Positions 61,936 through 64,000 of a stretch of DNA of 64,000 nucleotides are shown one piece after another. Below the pieces are notes generated by a model. It saw nothing but the letters and a program-made list of their open reading frames with translations, was not told the DNA's origin and did no database searches. The translations under genes were made by a program, and so were the position numbers. Origin of the DNA: an uncultured Oscillospiraceae bacterium (GTDB lineage: Bacteria; Bacillota; Clostridia; Oscillospirales; Oscillospiraceae); NCBI GenBank assembly GCA_947589545.1, contig CANQBA010000010.1:1-64000 (forward strand). Reading direction: 5' to 3'. Each line of letters starts with the position of its first letter. Positions within the stretch are counted from its first letter, which is position 1.

Positions 61936-63125
61936 GGATCTCCCTCCTCTCTCCCGCTGATCTCCGGCGGGTCGATGATGTCGTAGGTGCGCGAGAGCGT
62001 ACTCTCTACCGTGATCTCCACGGGCAGGCCGGGAAAGAGCTTTTCCCAATCCGCCCCGGCGGCATCCTCCATGCGCAGGGGCTCCCGGCGGGAGAGGATG
62101 CCGTAGAGATCCAGAAAGTCGATCCCCATGGCCTGGCCGCGCTTCACGGCGGCGGTCAAAGCGTCGCCGAAGAGCCGGGACAGCCCGTCCTCGGCCCGGC
62201 GGCGTGTCTCCGCCTGCCGCAGATCCGCAAGTCCCGCCATACACACCACGTTGGCCCCCAGGGTGAGGCGCACCTCCACCCGCTCCAGCGCGCCGTCCCT
62301 GGAAAAGACGGGCTTGATCTCCGGCTTCACCGAGTCCACCGACAGGGTGAGGACGGCGTCGTCCACGGGGATATCCACGTTTTTGGAGCGGTATTTCCCC
62401 AGCAGGAGCATGCTCCCCAGCGTCTCCTCCTCCGTGAGGAAATCCACCAGGGCGTCGGGCCGGGCCACGGCGAAGCCGGCGGGGGCCAGGTTCAGGTCGC
62501 CCCGGTTTTCAAAAAGCTTCTCCTCCTGAACGCCCCGGACGCACTGGATCAGCGCCACGCCGTTTTGGGCCAGGGAGGTGACGATCTCCCGGCAGGAGAA
62601 GATATACCCCTGGCCCACCCGGTCGATGCTCCGGGAGAGGCCCGCCAGCACGTCGGAGGCCGGCGTCTCCTCCCCGGCAAGGCCGGACACCAGCTCCCGG
62701 GCCGGGGAGTCCCGCACCACCAGAAGGCCGATATCCAGGCGCGTCTCGGAGAAGCGCTCCACGTAGTCCAGCACCTCGTCCAGCCGCTCCCGGGCCACAT
62801 CCTCCCCGATGAGCAGCTCCTCCGTGTGGGACAGGACGGCCTCACGGCCCAGGGGCAGCAGGGAGAGCTCGTTCATGGCCACGCCCACGGACGGGCCGGT
62901 GCGCTGGTACATCCGGGCCTCCTGCTTCTCCCCGGCGGTGCCGTAGATGGCCACGTTGACCCCGTCCTCCGCGCCGTCGACGGTGACGGTGCGCACCAGC
63001 TCCACCATCTCCAGCCGGCGGTAGTTGGAGAAGATGCTGAGACCCTTGGAACAGCCGGTGAGCGTCAGGCACAGGGCCAGGACGGGGGCCAGAAGGCGGG
63101 CGGCCCTTTTGAGCGTTTTTTTCAC
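61899..63125 (-). CDS. gerC: Spore germination lipoprotein GerC (Ger(x)C family)
   Basis: A 408-residue lipoprotein with a signal peptide ending in the lipobox LTGC, then the Ger(x)C domains (VELVRTVTVDGAEDGVNVA near the start; DALTAAVKRGQAMGIDFLDLYG near the end). GerC-type subunits sit on the outer face of the inner spore membrane and are needed for receptor function. The GTG start overlaps the gerA stop (GTGA). Processing would need Lgt and the LspA encoded in this window. Confidence 0.93.
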   Translation of the reverse strand: MKKTLKRAARLLAPVLALCLTLTGCSKGLSIFSNYRRLEMVELVRTVTVDGAEDGVNVAIYGTAGEKQEARMYQRTGPSVGVAMNELSLLPLGREAVLSHTEELLIGEDVARERLDEVLDYVERFSETRLDIGLLVVRDSPARELVSGLAGEETPASDVLAGLSRSIDRVGQGYIFSCREIVTSLAQNGVALIQCVRGVQEEKLFENRGDLNLAPAGFAVARPDALVDFLTEEETLGSMLLLGKYRSKNVDIPVDDAVLTLSVDSVKPEIKPVFSRDGALERVEVRLTLGANVVCMAGLADLRQAETRRRAEDGLSRLFGDALTAAVKRGQAMGIDFLDLYGILSRREPLRMEDAAGADWEKLFPGLPVEITVESTLSRTYDIIDPPEISGREEGDPWEKLTESLKDN

Positions 63126-64000
63126 AGCTTCGCCTCCCCACCGTCCCCGGTCTTCAGCTCCGGCTCCCGGTCGCGCTTCTCCGTCATGCTGTGGCGCAGG
63201 AGCGCCCGGGACAGGTGACGCCCCTGGCCGCCGGCAAAGGGCGTCATATAGGGCACGCCGAAGCTCTCCAGGCTTGACAGGTGATAGAGCAGCACCGCGC
63301 TCCCCAGGGCCACGCCGAACATCCCCAGGGCGATGGAGGCGGCCACCAGCAGGAACCGGCACAGCCGCAGGGCCGACCCCATGTCCTGATTGGGCATGGT
63401 GTAGCCGGCGATGCCGGCCAGGGCGATGACCACCACAACCACCGGCGACACCACGCTGGCCTCCACCGCCGACTGGCCCACGATCAGCGCGCCGATGATG
63501 CTCACCGTCTCGCCGATGGGGCTGGGCAGGCGGATCCCCGCCTCCTGCAAAAGCTCGAAGGCCAGAAGCATCATGATCACCTCCACCGCCGTGGGGAAGG
63601 GTACCTGCTGCTTGGCCTCGATCATGGACTGCATGAGCCGCGTGGGGATCATCTCCTGGTGGTACATGGCCACCGCCACATAGAAGGCCGGGGCCAGGAG
63701 CGTCAGCGCTACGGAGAAATACCGCAGGAGCGTCAGGCACGAGGCCACGATGAAATGCCCCGCGTGATCCTCCGGCACCTTCATGAACTGAGAGAACGTC
63801 CCCGGCGCCAAAAAGCCCAGGGGCAGGCCGTCCACCAAGATGCCGACCCGGCCCTCCAGGAGATTCATGCAGAATTTGTCCGACCGCTCGGTGCTGATGA
63901 GCTGGGGGAAGGGCGAGCGGGGATTATCCACGATGTTTTCCTCAATGACGGCGCTGGTCAGCGCGCCCTCGGTCTTGATGCCGGCCAGCCGCCGCTCCGC
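63122..64000 (-). CDS. gerA: Spore germination protein GerA, C-terminal part (cut by window edge)
   Basis: The frame enters from the right edge, so the N-terminus is missing; 292 residues are seen. The part present covers the end of the soluble domain (AERRLAGIKTEG, TSAVIEENIVDNPRSPFPQL, ERSDKFCMNLLEGRVGILVDG) and the membrane region with about five segments (VEVIMMLLAFELLQEAGIRLP, ETVSIIGALIVGQSAVEASV), both hallmarks of the GerA/SpoVAF family. It is the first gene of the gerA-gerC-gerB order and is followed by a 4-base overlap with gerC. Confidence 0.93.
   Translation of the reverse strand, partial: AERRLAGIKTEGALTSAVIEENIVDNPRSPFPQLISTERSDKFCMNLLEGRVGILVDGLPLGFLAPGTFSQFMKVPEDHAGHFIVASCLTLLRYFSVALTLLAPAFYVAVAMYHQEMIPTRLMQSMIEAKQQVPFPTAVEVIMMLLAFELLQEAGIRLPSPIGETVSIIGALIVGQSAVEASVVSPVVVVVIALAGIAGYTMPNQDMGSALRLCRFLLVAASIALGMFGVALGSAVLLYHLSSLESFGVPYMTPFAGGQGRHLSRALLRHSMTEKRDREPELKTGDGGEAKL

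Noticed and set aside
61936..62244. N-terminal extension of the GerB frame
   Set aside because: Lies inside gerC in another frame; the GTG at 61935 has the ribosome site and a family-like start.

Overview
The window comes from a high-GC, spore-forming, Gram-positive bacterium of the class Clostridia, most likely Oscillospiraceae or a near relative. The evidence is the sporulation and germination set (spoIIP, a spoIIQ-type M23 peptidase, sleB, a gerA/gerB/gerC receptor operon), the Firmicutes-type dnaA-dnaN-S4-recF-remB-gyrB-gyrA order, sepF/divIVA, a T-box leader, consensus sigma-A promoters and strong Shine-Dalgarno sites. The bias toward GC-ending codons opens many long antisense reading frames, which were left out.

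Layout. 0-1.1 kb: remnant area with the start of an IS110-type transposase, its unusual leader, and an internally deleted ABC permease. 1.1-9 kb: TfoX-N protein, cardiolipin synthase, HdeD-like protein, TetR regulator, glycogen synthase with a long charged tail, a GNAT enzyme and oligoendopeptidase F. 9-11.4 kb: potassium uptake pair ktrB-ktrA followed by a degenerate S24-like protein. 11.5-19.4 kb: a leftward operon hlyD-like, yggS, sepF, divIVA, ileS, lspA, rluD (division, envelope, translation). 19.5-28.8 kb: alr-like, mutL, miaA, hfq leftward and miaB, mutS, CPBP protease rightward from one divergent promoter region (mismatch repair plus tRNA A37 modification). 28.9-34.5 kb: accessory stretch with a GNAT, structured repeats, spoIIQ-like, an XRE-TPR regulator set among palindromic repeats, and a stand-alone TrpB2 behind a Trp T-box. 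34.6-43.5 kb: spoIIP, TSCPD protein, HAD phosphatase, AbrB-type regulator, metA, mscS, a frameshifted acyltransferase, dapB-dapA and rnhA.

43.5-53 kb is the replication-origin cluster: gyrA, gyrB, PH protein, remB, recF, S4 protein, dnaN and dnaA, all leftward, with a candidate oriC in the dnaA-dnaN spacer. 53-64 kb: a small XRE/membrane pair, PFL (DUF711) and ACT proteins, yfbR, mnmA, HD, PAP2 and Rrf2 genes, divergent cysK, then sleB and the gerA-gerC-gerB operon, cut by the right edge.

The observations most worth following are: a dispersed intergenic repeat of about 165 bp whose two full copies fold into three hairpins with compensatory base changes; an alanine-racemase-like protein lacking the PLP lysine; a perfect sigma-A promoter firing antisense into sleB; the IS110 leader with a 26-bp inverted repeat; a homopolymer frameshift in an acyltransferase; and a Trp T-box in front of trpB2. 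No CRISPR array, rRNA or tRNA gene was seen.
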